This document shows, piece by piece, positions 1-8,506 of a stretch of 64,000 bases of DNA. This stretch comes from Virgibacillus sp. SK37 (GTDB lineage Bacteria > Bacillota > Bacilli > Bacillales > Amphibacillaceae), in assembly GCF_000725285.1 (NCBI RefSeq), contig NZ_CP007161.1, forward strand, positions 605,911 to 669,910, given 5' to 3'. Made by a program: the position numbers and the translations under genes. Under the pieces are notes generated by a model. That model was not told the origin of the DNA and searched no databases. It saw only the letters and a program-made list of their open reading frames with translations. How positions within the stretch are numbered: position 1 is the stretch's first letter; every line of letters begins with the position of its first letter.

Positions 1-663
1 AATATCCCTTCTCAAAGCTTTGAGATGGCTCCTTTTGATGCTAAGCATAATGAGTGGATCGAAGGATGGACAGTCTTTTATTGGGCATGGTTCATTGCAT
101 GGTCTCCATTTGTAGGGACCTTTATCGCTCGTGTTTCTAAAGGAAGAACAGTAAGAGAGTTTGTTCTTGGTGTTCTAATTATTCCTAGTTTGTTTAGTAT
201 GTTTTGGTTTGCTGTATTTGGAGGGGCTAGCTTAAAACAAGAACTTGATGGAGTAAATACAGGTCTTTCTGATTTAGCAACAGAGCAAGCATTATTTGGA
301 ATGTTTGAATCGATGCCATTTGGTATTATTTTGTCTGTAGTGGCAGTGGTCTTAATAAGTACATTTTTCATTACCTCAGCAGACTCAGCGACGTTTGTAC
401 TTGGTATGCAGACAACGAATGGAAGTTTAAACCCACCTAACACGGTGAAACTTAGCTGGGGAATTATTCAGGCGGCAACTGCTTCCGTTTTACTTGCTTC
501 AGGTGGACTAGAAGCATTGCAAACAGCATCTATCTTATCAGCATTTCCGTTTGCAATTATTTTGCTGGTAATGATTTATTCCTTACTGAAAGCATTGAAG
601 GAAGACGCCAGGCGTACATTCCAAAAACCAGATGAAAAGACAAATAAGAATAAAGTGAAATAA
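1..663 (+). CDS. BCCT-family (betaine/carnitine/choline) transporter, C-terminal part
   Basis: The reading frame is open from the first base, so this is the 3' part of a longer gene cut by the window edge; the first ATG at base 25 is not a real start. About 220 residues remain. The segment with [20 protein letters not shown] followed by [14 protein letters not shown] is typical of the last membrane helices of BCCT transporters such as OpuD, which import glycine betaine or related osmolytes with sodium. At least five hydrophobic helices are visible, ending in a charged cytoplasmic tail rich in Lys and Asp. The substrate cannot be told from this fragment. An imperfect bidirectional terminator follows. 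Confidence 0.88.
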   Translation, partial: NIPSQSFEMAPFDAKHNEWIEGWTVFYWAWFIAWSPFVGTFIARVSKGRTVREFVLGVLIIPSLFSMFWFAVFGGASLKQELDGVNTGLSDLATEQALFGMFESMPFGIILSVVAVVLISTFFITSADSATFVLGMQTTNGSLNPPNTVKLSWGIIQAATASVLLASGGLEALQTASILSAFPFAIILLVMIYSLLKALKEDARRTFQKPDEKTNKNKVK

Positions 664-700
664 ACAAAGGCAGAAAGGGATCATTCCTTTCTGCTTTGTT
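663..700. terminator. Bidirectional terminator between convergent genes
   Basis: Inverted repeat AACAAAG(G)CAGAAAGG / CCTTTCTGCTTTGTT with one bulged G lies between the BCCT gene and the convergent fetB. T-rich sequence follows it better on the minus strand than on the plus strand, so it probably serves both genes. Confidence 0.6.
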
Positions 701-732
701 GTGTACTAAAGATTATATATGAGATAGGAAGC

Positions 733-1497
733 TTACTCTCTTATTAGGCTTTCCCTTAAAAACTGCATTCGCTGGTTAAACAGTGTTGGATAAGAAAGAT
801 AACCGAGCATGATGCTTGTAGTCACTGCAGTAGTTAGCAACAAGAATAGAATGAGCAATTGAAATAATACTGCTTGTACTGGATCAGCCCCTGCAATGAT
901 TTGCCCACTCATCATTCCTGGTAATTGTACCAATCCGATTGTTTTCTGACTCTCAATAGTTGGAATGGTACTTGCTTTAATCGAGGTAATTAACTGTGTA
1001 TGGACGGCTTGCTTGGGTGTACCACCAAGTGATAAAATTAGCTCCGTTTGATTTTGTCCCGTTTCCATTTCCGCGGTAAATCGGTTAAGGAAAAGAATTC
1101 CTAGTACCATCGAATTTCCGATAACCATCCCGCTAATTGGTATGACGTATTGGGCGGTAGGTGGAGTTATATCCAGACCTAATAATATACTTTGGGTTAA
1201 AATTTCGATAAACAAAAAGGTTACGATCAGCTTCCAAGTAATCCCTTTGATGGAAGCTCCCTTTTTCCTGGCATTTTGTGTAGCTGCCCCAACCATTAAT
1301 AACAGCATCAGAACTATATATACAACGTTTTCCTCATTAAACACGAATTGAAGAACATAACCTACAGCGAGTAATTGAATAATGGAACGAACTGCTGCAA
1401 TAATGGTATCTCTTTCCAAGCCGAGCTTAAACGTTTTCGATAAGATAAGAGGGATGATAACAAATATGAGGGTGATGCTTAAGGTTAAATAACTCAT
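733..1497 (-). CDS. fetB: FetB-type ABC transporter permease (UPF0014 family)
   Basis: Permease of 254 residues with about seven hydrophobic helices. The conserved UPF0014 stretch around PISGMVIGNSMVLG is present, followed by the coupling region ETGQNQTELILSLGGTPKQA and the IGLVQLPGMMSGQIIAGADP segment. In E. coli FetAB is an iron exporter giving resistance to oxidative stress; B. subtilis has the equivalent pair YjkA/YjkB. The start codon overlaps the stop of the upstream ATPase by four bases (ATGA), so the two are translationally coupled. Family is clear; iron export is inferred from homologues. Confidence 0.9.
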   Translation of the reverse strand: MSYLTLSITLIFVIIPLILSKTFKLGLERDTIIAAVRSIIQLLAVGYVLQFVFNEENVVYIVLMLLLMVGAATQNARKKGASIKGITWKLIVTFLFIEILTQSILLGLDITPPTAQYVIPISGMVIGNSMVLGILFLNRFTAEMETGQNQTELILSLGGTPKQAVHTQLITSIKASTIPTIESQKTIGLVQLPGMMSGQIIAGADPVQAVLFQLLILFLLLTTAVTTSIMLGYLSYPTLFNQRMQFLRESLIRE

Positions 1498-2216
1498 TCC
1501 ATTCCACCCTTTATAAATTGTTTTACTCTTTCATTTTTTGGATTAGTTAGTAGATCGCTTTCGCCTGTTTCCACTACTTCCCCATCTATCATGACCCAGG
1601 TATAATCGCCAAGGGATAAGGCTTGCTGGAGGTTATGAGTAATCCATATGATGGTCGTATTGTATTTTTTGTTAATTCTTAGGATTAGTTTTTCGATGTC
1701 TTGCTGGGATACACGGTCAAGTGAAGATGTGATTTCATCAAGCAGTAGTACTTGGGGTTTATTCACGAGTGTTCTCGCAATGGATAATTTTTGACGCTGT
1801 CCTCCAGATAGCTCTTGTGTATTTCTACTCATGTAGCTCTCCTTCAAGCCCACCACTTTTAGTAATTCGATTGCCAATTCTTTATGTAACTTTTCACCTT
1901 TCAGGGTAAGGGGGAGCGCTAAGTTTTTTTCAACACTTCCATTAATCATGGTAGCCTCTTGCAGGGCAATTCCTACAGTTCTCCGTAATACAGTAGGTGG
2001 ATACTGTTCAATTAATTTATTGTTAATATATATTTGTCCGGAATTTGCCGTTTGCAAGCCATTGCATAATTTGAACAATGATGATTTCCCTGCTCCTGAG
2101 GGTCCAACTAATGTCGTGATTTTCCCCTTTGGAAAAAAGCCGGTAATTCGTTTTAAAATATGTATTCCATTTGCTGTATAATCTACATCTTTGAATTCTA
2201 TAGCTGCTTTGGTCAT
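1494..2216 (-). CDS. fetA: FetA-type ABC transporter ATP-binding protein
   Basis: Cytoplasmic ATPase of 240 residues that powers the neighbouring FetB permease. Visible motifs: Walker A GPSGAGKSS near residue 38, ABC signature LSGGQRQKLSIAR, Walker B VLLLDEITSSLD and the H-loop ITHN. An AAGGAAG ribosome site lies about 8 bases before the ATG. Order ATPase then permease, overlapping by four bases, matches the E. coli fetAB and B. subtilis yjkBA layout. Metal export is inferred from the family; no metal-responsive operator was recognised upstream. Confidence 0.9.
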   Translation of the reverse strand: MTKAAIEFKDVDYTANGIHILKRITGFFPKGKITTLVGPSGAGKSSLFKLCNGLQTANSGQIYINNKLIEQYPPTVLRRTVGIALQEATMINGSVEKNLALPLTLKGEKLHKELAIELLKVVGLKESYMSRNTQELSGGQRQKLSIARTLVNKPQVLLLDEITSSLDRVSQQDIEKLILRINKKYNTTIIWITHNLQQALSLGDYTWVMIDGEVVETGESDLLTNPKNERVKQFIKGGME

Positions 2217-2323
2217 CTGCTCACTTCCTTACATGTCTCAGGATTTTTACTGTCATTGTATCATGCATCTTCCTGTTTAACTTAAAATTCAGACTGTGAA
2301 TAAGAGAGGATGGGCTAATTTTA

Positions 2324-2368
2324 GGCAAAAAAACTTTCTGTGATTCATACATGAAACACAGAAAGTTT
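2324..2368 (-). terminator. Rho-independent terminator of the small 56-aa gene
   Basis: Perfect 12-bp stem AAACTTTCTGTG/CACAGAAAGTTT with a 14-base loop. On the minus strand it is followed by a run of seven T's. It lies directly after the stop codon of the small gene at 2388-2558. Confidence 0.85.
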
Positions 2369-2387
2369 AATTAGAGAAGGTGGATAA

Positions 2388-2558
2388 TCAGGGGGAACCC
2401 TTATCGTCATCTTTTCGCCTAGCCAGCTTCTCCGCCTCATTATAATCAGCGCTCATATTGAATCTAGCAAAATCTTCATCATCTGCGGTACCATACATAC
2501 CCATACCACCGAATTCGATATTGATGTTTTTTGGCTTAAGCCTATATTTATCTTTCAC
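2388..2558 (-). CDS. Small hypothetical acidic protein (56 aa)
   Basis: Not recognised. The upstream in-frame ATG GAG GTG is itself the ribosome site: GGAGGTG is followed six bases later by a GTG codon, so the start is this GTG, giving 56 residues beginning VKDKYRLKPKN. The protein is short, hydrophilic and charged, with a Gly/Met-rich patch (FGGMGMYG), an acidic DDEDF patch and a Lys/Arg/Asp-rich tail. There is no signal peptide or membrane segment. Composition resembles small cytoplasmic or spore-associated proteins of bacilli, but no family can be named. A strong terminator immediately follows, which supports it being a real monocistronic gene. Confidence 0.6.
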   Translation of the reverse strand: MKDKYRLKPKNINIEFGGMGMYGTADDEDFARFNMSADYNEAEKLARRKDDDKGSP

Positions 2559-2708
2559 GCTCAACACCTCCATAACTTATTGTAACCAGCAGAGTCATAG
2601 ATTATTCGATTGTGAACTGTAACTGCTGAAGTAACGGCAGTGGATGCTCCGCTTAGTCGCAGGAAAGAATAAGCAGTAAGGAGAGAATATCTTACCAAAA
2701 CGCTTGCG

Positions 2709-2717
2709 TGTTATAAT
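2709..2717 (+). promoter_or_regulatory. Extended -10 promoter for the Bce-type two-component operon
   Basis: TGTTATAAT is a perfect extended -10 element (TGn + TATAAT). It lies 36 bases before the ATG of the response regulator. The -35 region is weak (ATCTTA at 17-bp spacing), as is common with extended -10 promoters. Confidence 0.55.
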
Positions 2718-2753
2718 GAGGTCATAAAAATAGAGTTAAAGGAGCGGAAATGA

Positions 2754-3458
2754 ATGGAAAAAATCTTGATTATCGAGGATGATCCTAAAATTGCTTCCTA
2801 TTTGGAATCTTACATAAATAAATATGGTTTTATCGTAAAATCCGTCGTTAACTTCGAAAATATTATGCAATCCTTTCACGAATATCAACCACAGCTCGTT
2901 CTTTTAGATATTAACCTGCCGTATTTCGATGGTTATTATTGGTGCAGACAAATAAGAAAGGAATCCATTTGCCCAGTTATATTTATCTCAGCACGAACAG
3001 GAGAAATGGATCAGGTAATGGCCTTGGAGAATGGGGGAGATGATTATATAACCAAGCCTTTTCATCCAGATATCGTAATGGCGAAAATTCGTAGCCAGCT
3101 GCGCAGGGCGTACGGTGAATATGCAGGCAGTCAAAAAGAGAGGATATTGGAAATAAAAAATCTGAAACTCTATCCAGAGCGTTTTGAACTCCATTTTGGG
3201 AACAAGACAGTTCTTTTGACGAAAAATGAGAGTGATATTGTTGCAACATTAATGGATCGTTATCCTCGGGTTGCCGGAAGAGAGGATTTATTGGAGAAGC
3301 TTTGGGATGATCAGACATATGTGGATGAAAACACACTAAATGTTAACATTGCAAGAGTAAGGAAGAAATTTCAGGAATTAGATTTGCAAGGGGTTGTAGA
3401 AACAGTAAGAGGTGCTGGTTATCGACTGCTAATTACTTGGAGGGACGAAGCGGAATGA
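2754..3458 (+). CDS. BceR-like OmpR-family response regulator
   Basis: DNA-binding response regulator of 234 residues. Receiver domain: acidic pair D9/D10, phospho-acceptor D52 in LLDINLP, and the ITKPF lysine near residue 101. C-terminal winged-helix (Trans_reg_C) ends with VRKKFQELDLQ and TVRGAGYRL. Followed by a kinase and an ABC transporter in the order regulator-kinase-ATPase-permease, as in the B. subtilis bceRSAB, psdRSAB and yxdJKLM systems that sense and remove peptide antibiotics. AAAGGAG lies 9 bases before the ATG. The presumed target operator is at 4461-4474. The particular antibiotic is unknown. Confidence 0.9.
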   Translation: MEKILIIEDDPKIASYLESYINKYGFIVKSVVNFENIMQSFHEYQPQLVLLDINLPYFDGYYWCRQIRKESICPVIFISARTGEMDQVMALENGGDDYITKPFHPDIVMAKIRSQLRRAYGEYAGSQKERILEIKNLKLYPERFELHFGNKTVLLTKNESDIVATLMDRYPRVAGREDLLEKLWDDQTYVDENTLNVNIARVRKKFQELDLQGVVETVRGAGYRLLITWRDEAE

Positions 3459-4450
3459 AGCTTTTTATAAAAGAACATATTCTGTTAATCATTATCCAAT
3501 GTATGCAGTTTTCCTTTTTATTTTTACTTCTGTATTTAAGTGATTTTCGTAATTATTTACTCCTACTTTACGGTCTCCTTGTAAATATAGTGTTATTAGC
3601 TGTCTATCTGGTATTTCAGTATTATACACGCAGGCATGTTTATAAAAGACTATCCAGTAAAGCAACCAATCTTAAGGAGTTATTGGAAACGACAGACCAA
3701 GCTCCAATAGGTGTTGCATTAGATCAGCTAACTAGAACCCAATATCAATTATTTATGGAACAGCTAAAGCAAGCAGAAGACGCACAAAAGCAACATCTTA
3801 CGTTTATGGACCGCTGGGTACATCAGATGAAGACACCTTTATCTGTTATCGAACTGACTGCCCAAAATCTTGACGAGCCTGAATCATCCAACATTCGTGA
3901 GGAAACAGAAAGAATGAAAAATGGACTCCATACCGTTTTAAATATGGCAAGATTACGTACCATACAGGAGGACTTTCACATCAAGCCCGTTGTGCTTGCA
4001 GAGCTGTTACATGAGGTTAACCATGAGAATAAACGCTTCTATATACGTAATCAGGTTTACCCACATCTGCACATAGAAGCACCAAAACTTACGGTAGAAA
4101 CGGATGAAAAATGGCTTTTCTTTATTGTTAATCAAATTATTCAAAATGCGGTTAAATATTCCGCGAAGAAAAGTAATCGGATCGATATTTCTCTGAAGAA
4201 GCTAGGAAAGCGAGCTGTGATGGAAATTACTGATTATGGTGTCGGTATCCCGAGCCAAGATAAGAAGCGAGTTTTCCAAGCGTTTTTTACTGGTGATAAC
4301 GGCCGGATTTTTCGGGAATCTACGGGAATGGGACTTTATCTAACAAAAGAGGTTGCAGATTATTTGGAACATCGGATTGAAATGGAATCTACTGAAGGTT
4401 CTGGGACTACTTTTCGCATTCTTTTCACCCCTACACAAACGATATCCTAG
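3455..4450 (+). CDS. BceS-like intramembrane-sensing histidine kinase
   Basis: Sensor kinase of 331 residues. I start it at the ATG overlapping the regulator stop (ATGA), 9 bases after GGAGGG, rather than at an upstream in-frame TTG. Two closely spaced membrane helices (residues about 8-30 and 36-56) with almost no extracellular loop are the hallmark of BceS-type kinases, which do not sense the drug themselves but the activity of the partner transporter. H-box HQMKTPLSVIE has H123; the ATPase domain shows N-box NQIIQNAVKYS, and glycine boxes DYGVGIP and GMGLYL. Forms a unit with the regulator and the ABC transporter downstream. Confidence 0.9.
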   Translation: MKLFIKEHILLIIIQCMQFSFLFLLLYLSDFRNYLLLLYGLLVNIVLLAVYLVFQYYTRRHVYKRLSSKATNLKELLETTDQAPIGVALDQLTRTQYQLFMEQLKQAEDAQKQHLTFMDRWVHQMKTPLSVIELTAQNLDEPESSNIREETERMKNGLHTVLNMARLRTIQEDFHIKPVVLAELLHEVNHENKRFYIRNQVYPHLHIEAPKLTVETDEKWLFFIVNQIIQNAVKYSAKKSNRIDISLKKLGKRAVMEITDYGVGIPSQDKKRVFQAFFTGDNGRIFRESTGMGLYLTKEVADYLEHRIEMESTEGSGTTFRILFTPTQTIS

Positions 4451-4460
4451 CATTTGTTCC

Positions 4461-4474
4461 TTACAAGAATGTAA
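4461..4474. promoter_or_regulatory. BceR-type operator upstream of the ABC transporter genes
   Basis: TTACAAGAATGTAA matches exactly the described BceR-type recognition pattern TnACA-N4-TGTAA. It lies 155 bases before the ATPase start, in the gap that separates regulator/kinase genes from transporter genes, where known Bce systems carry their inducible promoter. A possible -10 (TACAAT, 4518-4523) is downstream, but I could not fix a convincing -35. Binding by the local regulator is inferred. Confidence 0.65.
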
Positions 4475-4629
4475 GCTGAATGAAAGAGTGTTCGATCGTT
4501 TCAAGAGGGGAAATTCCTTACAATATAAGTAGATAAGGTTGTTAAAGTGAATGAACAATCTATTGTATACATCTAATTAAAAGGAAGAAGCAACTGTATT
4601 CTTCCTTTAACCAAAGGAGAATGAATCGA

Positions 4630-5394
4630 ATGCTTGAAGTAAAACAAGTGAGCAAGATCTATGAAGGAAAAGTCGCCTATCGAGCTTTACGAGATATTAA
4701 TCTTGAAATAGATGCAGGGGAATTTGTTGGTATTATGGGACCATCAGGAAGTGGGAAAACCACCCTTCTAAATCTGATTGCCACTATTGATGAACCGACA
4801 ACAGGAAATATATTAATCGAGGGAAAAAACCCGCTTAAGCTCAATCGAAATCAATTGGCACAATTTCGCAGAAGAGAGTTGGGCTTTGTATTTCAGGATT
4901 TTAATTTGCTGCAAACCCTTACCGTTAAAGAAAACATTGTGCTTCCTCTTACCCTTGATGGAAAACGCGTAAAAGAAATGGAAGAAAAAGCAGAAGTAAT
5001 TGCGGAAAAGCTTGGCATCCAATCTATTATGAATAAACGGACATATGAAATCTCAGGAGGTCAGGCTCAGCGGGCAGCAATAGCCAGGGCGATGATCCAC
5101 ACACCAAAACTACTGTTAGCGGATGAACCAACTGGTAACCTTGATTCAAAGTCTTCGAAGGATGTAATGGAAATGCTTGTATCATTGAATGAGCAAGAAA
5201 AGACCACCATGATGCTGGTCACACATGATCCACAGGCGGCCAGTTATTGTGACCGTGTAGTGTTTATTCGTGACGGCCAATTTTATTCCGAGATTCATCA
5301 AGGTGATAGCAGACAGGCTTTCTTCCAAAAAATTATTGACACGCTTTCCTTGTTAGGAGGGAATGACAATGACTTTTCGTCAGTTCGTAGTTAA
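4630..5394 (+). CDS. BceA-like ABC transporter ATP-binding protein
   Basis: ATPase of 254 residues. The in-frame ATG at 4621 is only one base from the AAAGGAG ribosome site; the ATG at 4630 is 10 bases from it and gives the usual family start MLEVKQVSKIYEG, so it is preferred. Motifs: Walker A GPSGSGKTT, Q-loop QDFNLL, signature ISGGQAQRAAIAR, Walker B LLLADEPTGNLD, H-loop THDP. This is the MacB/LolD-like class that drives Bce-type permeases, which free membrane lipid targets from peptide antibiotics. The gene overlaps the permease start by 26 bases. Confidence 0.9.
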   Translation: MLEVKQVSKIYEGKVAYRALRDINLEIDAGEFVGIMGPSGSGKTTLLNLIATIDEPTTGNILIEGKNPLKLNRNQLAQFRRRELGFVFQDFNLLQTLTVKENIVLPLTLDGKRVKEMEEKAEVIAEKLGIQSIMNKRTYEISGGQAQRAAIARAMIHTPKLLLADEPTGNLDSKSSKDVMEMLVSLNEQEKTTMMLVTHDPQAASYCDRVVFIRDGQFYSEIHQGDSRQAFFQKIIDTLSLLGGNDNDFSSVRS

Positions 5395-7258
5395 TAATGT
5401 ACTTCGGAATAAGCGGCTGTACGCTGCTTATTTTCTTAGCAGTATGTTTACTGTAATGATCTTTTTCACCTTTGCTGTTTTTGCTTTCCATCCGGCACTG
5501 AATGGGGAAGGGATCAACCCAAAGGCTATTTATGGGATGGGCGTTGCAGGTGGTATTATCTATCTGTTTTCTCTATTTTTCGTATTATATTCCATGAGCT
5601 CATTTCTTCAATCAAGGAAGAAGGAATTTGGACTTCTCATGCTGCAAGGGATGTCGATGCGACAAATCCGAATGATGGTGTTTTTGGAAAATATGCTAAT
5701 TGGAGTTCTCGCTACAGTTATCGGAATACTTATAGGGCTCTTATTTGCCAAAGCGATTCTATTAATTGCTGAAAATGTATTGATTATAGAGCAAGCCTTA
5801 CATTTTTATTTTCCAATATTGGCTATCATAATTACATTAGGTTCCTTCTTCTTGTTATTTTTGTTTATATCATTTTTTGTTACCTTTTTCCTTCGTTCCA
5901 AGAAACTAACGGAGCTTATTAAAGGAAGCACAAAGCCTAAGACGGAGCCAAAAGCGTCTTTATTACTTACTGTCATTGCAGCAATATTACTTCTCGCAGG
6001 CTATGTTACTGCCTTATATGTAAAAGGAGTATTAGTTATCTATGTTATGTTGCCGGTAATAGTGGTAGTTACTATAGGTACGTATTTGTTTTTCACCCAA
6101 TTAAGTGTATTTATCATTGGTCGTTTAAAAAGACGGAAGCGAATTTTTTGGAGTAAGACAAATATGCTGCTACTTTCAGATCTTTCGTTTCGTATGAAGG
6201 ATAATGCCCGTACTTTTTTTATGGTGGCAATTATATCAACCGTCGCTTTTAGTGCTATTGGTACATTATTTGGTTTTCAAACGTATTTAACAGGCGGCGT
6301 GAAGGAAGCTAATCCTTATACTTTTTCTTATACGCCAAACGATGATGATGGGAAGAGTAAGAAGCCTGAAGATGTTAAGACAATCGAGCGTGTTTTAGAG
6401 GAGAACAAGATTGATGCGAGTCGAGCAACTACTGACATGAAATACTATGATATAGGGAGAGATAGAGAAGTTTTAATCGCAAGTGAGTCTATCTATAATA
6501 CGTTTGCTGATCTTCTGGACAAAAAACAAGTGCAAATAGAAGAAGGAAAAGCCATGGTAGTCAAAGAAAACTTTGCTATGATATCTGATCCTTCCATGCA
6601 AGTGAACTTAATAGACAAGCCACTTAAGTTAAAGAATGGAGAAGAAGTACAGCCAACAAGAGAGATGAATTCTATTGTATTACCGGAAATGCAGGCATAT
6701 TATGTTGTCTCTAATGAGGATTATAAGCAATTGGCAAAGCCTGTCTATGAAATGGAACAAATTTTTTGGAAAGCTGCTGACGGCCAGGAAGATGCTGTGA
6801 TTCAGGCTGGTTTGGCGCTAAGCGATCAGATCCCTCCGTATAAGTTTCAGGCAATCGATGCAATGATTTACACGATTAATAAAAGCTATGGTCCGATATT
6901 ATTTATTGGATTGTTTATTGGAATTGTCTTTTTCGTCTCAGCAGGAAGCTTTCTTTACTTCCGATTATATTCCGATCTGGATGAAGATAAGGCTAAATTT
7001 AAATCTATTGCCAAGCTTGGACTGACAGATCGTGAGCTTGGAAAAGTTATCAATAGACAGACAGGATTGCTCTTCTTTGCCCCGATCATGGTTGCATTGC
7101 TTCATGGTGCTGTTGCTCTTACTGCACTTGCCCACCTTTTTGATTACAATTTGTTGAAAGAATCCAGTATGGTATTGGGCGGTTTTCTGTTAATCCAAAT
7201 TGTGTATTTTATCCTTGTACGGTTTCTATATATAAAGCAAATTAAATCAGCGCTTTAA
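5369..7258 (+). CDS. BceB-like ABC transporter permease (peptide antibiotic resistance)
   Basis: Large FtsX-type permease of 629 residues, slightly shorter than B. subtilis BceB (646). The ATG at 5363 is one base from AGGAGGG; the ATG at 5369 is seven bases away and is chosen. About ten membrane helices are visible, with a soluble extracellular domain of about 200 residues between helix 7 and helix 8 (starting near SYTPNDDDGKSKKPED), the hallmark of Bce permeases and the region that sets drug specificity. The SRKKEFGLLMLQGMS motif after helix 2 is the FtsX-type cytoplasmic coupling segment. Ends at a strong terminator. Confidence 0.9.
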   Translation: MTFRQFVVNNVLRNKRLYAAYFLSSMFTVMIFFTFAVFAFHPALNGEGINPKAIYGMGVAGGIIYLFSLFFVLYSMSSFLQSRKKEFGLLMLQGMSMRQIRMMVFLENMLIGVLATVIGILIGLLFAKAILLIAENVLIIEQALHFYFPILAIIITLGSFFLLFLFISFFVTFFLRSKKLTELIKGSTKPKTEPKASLLLTVIAAILLLAGYVTALYVKGVLVIYVMLPVIVVVTIGTYLFFTQLSVFIIGRLKRRKRIFWSKTNMLLLSDLSFRMKDNARTFFMVAIISTVAFSAIGTLFGFQTYLTGGVKEANPYTFSYTPNDDDGKSKKPEDVKTIERVLEENKIDASRATTDMKYYDIGRDREVLIASESIYNTFADLLDKKQVQIEEGKAMVVKENFAMISDPSMQVNLIDKPLKLKNGEEVQPTREMNSIVLPEMQAYYVVSNEDYKQLAKPVYEMEQIFWKAADGQEDAVIQAGLALSDQIPPYKFQAIDAMIYTINKSYGPILFIGLFIGIVFFVSAGSFLYFRLYSDLDEDKAKFKSIAKLGLTDRELGKVINRQTGLLFFAPIMVALLHGAVALTALAHLFDYNLLKESSMVLGGFLLIQIVYFILVRFLYIKQIKSAL

Positions 7259-7276
7259 CTTTTAGAGAGACATTGA

Positions 7277-7312
7277 AAGCACTAAATCATATTTTTGATT
7301 TAGTGCTTTTTT
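7277..7312 (+). terminator. Terminator of the Bce-type operon
   Basis: Stem AAGCACTAAATCA / TGATTTAGTGCTT with a short T-rich loop and a run of six T's, 18 bases after the permease stop. Confidence 0.88.
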
Positions 7313-7477
7313 GCTTTGAAACATGGATAAGGGGATGTATAGCAAACTTGTCGGGGGTGGGCAAGGCGTTTGCACTTTTGTATAAGGATAATACAGTTCT
7401 ACCTATATTTGTTTCATTTGTACCCAGGCAGGGGATACGATACTATATAAAAATAAGCACAAGGAGGGAGTACAAAC

Positions 7478-8299
7478 ATGGAAATTTTAGGAATGGAAAT
7501 AGATGTAGCAAAAATAGTAGGCATACTTATACAAATTGGGATACTGATCATTGCATTTTTAATTGTAGTACCAATCGGTAAGAAAATTATCGAAAAAACA
7601 TTACAAAAAGCGGCCCAAAGCAGAAAGGCTTCGCCTGGCCGAATGAAAACACTGGAAAAATTACTAGCTAATGTGTTTTCCTATATAATGATTTTTATCT
7701 TTATAGTTATGTTCTTTGCCACCTTAGGTGTGGAGATTGGTCCACTAATTGCCGGAGCTGGAGTAATTGGACTGGCAGTGGCTTTTGGTGCACAAGGACT
7801 TGTTAGTGATATTGTTACAGGATTTTTCATTCTATTAGAACAACAGCTTGAGATTGATGATTATGTAACAACTGCAGGCTATGATGGAATTGTAGAAGAG
7901 ATTGGATTGCGTACAACAAAGATCCGTAGCTTTGATGGAACGTTAAATTATGTACCAAACCGCTATATAGAAGGTGTAGCAAATCATTCGAGGGGAAATA
8001 TGCGTGCCTTGGTTGATATTGGAATAAGCTATGATGATAATATTGATGGAGCAATTACAGTATTAGAAAAAGTCTGTGCTGAATTCCAGTTGGATGAACG
8101 TTTTAAAGATGGTCCAAACGCAATAGGTGTGCAGAGTATCGGTTCCTCTGATATTGTCCTCCGAGTTGTTGGGCAGACAGAAAATGGTTTACAGTGGGCA
8201 TGTGAAAGAGATATGCGTAAACGAATCAAAGAAGCATTTGATGAAGCGAATATTGATATTCCATTTCCACATCATGTCCTTATACAAAAAGATAAATAA
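7478..8299 (+). CDS. Small-conductance mechanosensitive channel, MscS family
   Basis: Membrane protein of 273 residues, close in size to B. subtilis YkuT. Three N-terminal helices: residues about 11-33, 62-84 and the pore helix with the Gly/Ala-rich pattern GAGVIGLAVAFGAQGLVSDI. The MscS beta domain follows (LEIDDYVTTAGYDGIVEEIGLRTTKI) and then the C-terminal alpha/beta domain. Such channels release solutes on osmotic downshock, which fits a genome with compatible-solute uptake. AAGGAGGG lies 8 bases before the ATG; the gene is monocistronic between two terminators. Confidence 0.92.
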   Translation: MEILGMEIDVAKIVGILIQIGILIIAFLIVVPIGKKIIEKTLQKAAQSRKASPGRMKTLEKLLANVFSYIMIFIFIVMFFATLGVEIGPLIAGAGVIGLAVAFGAQGLVSDIVTGFFILLEQQLEIDDYVTTAGYDGIVEEIGLRTTKIRSFDGTLNYVPNRYIEGVANHSRGNMRALVDIGISYDDNIDGAITVLEKVCAEFQLDERFKDGPNAIGVQSIGSSDIVLRVVGQTENGLQWACERDMRKRIKEAFDEANIDIPFPHHVLIQKDK

Positions 8300-8326
8300 A
8301 TAAGAAAAACAAATTTCTTTCGATAA

Positions 8327-8366
8327 AAGCTGATTACTCTTAATAAAAGAGTGATCAGCTTTTTTG
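8327..8366 (+). terminator. Terminator of the MscS gene
   Basis: Stem AAGCTGATTACTCT / AGAGTGATCAGCTT with one G-T wobble and six T's, shortly after the mscS stop. Confidence 0.85.
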
Positions 8367-8506
8367 TCATTTTACGAACACCCCTCTATATAAAGGAACC
8401 TTTTTTGTCAGAATCGTAAGTTCTCCTCCACTTCCGGGTATAAAGTCTCGGAAATATGGAAAAGAAGGAGAAAGGGATACTATGAAGTTGTACCGGAGGT
8501 GATAAC

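Noticed and set aside
7273-7581. 102-codon frame between the Bce operon and mscS
   Set aside because: It starts inside the operon terminator and runs out of frame into mscS; no ribosome site.
8368-8506. Sigma-G promoter for the germination operon
   Set aside because: Expected for such operons, but no -35/-10 pair with correct sequence and spacing could be found by eye.
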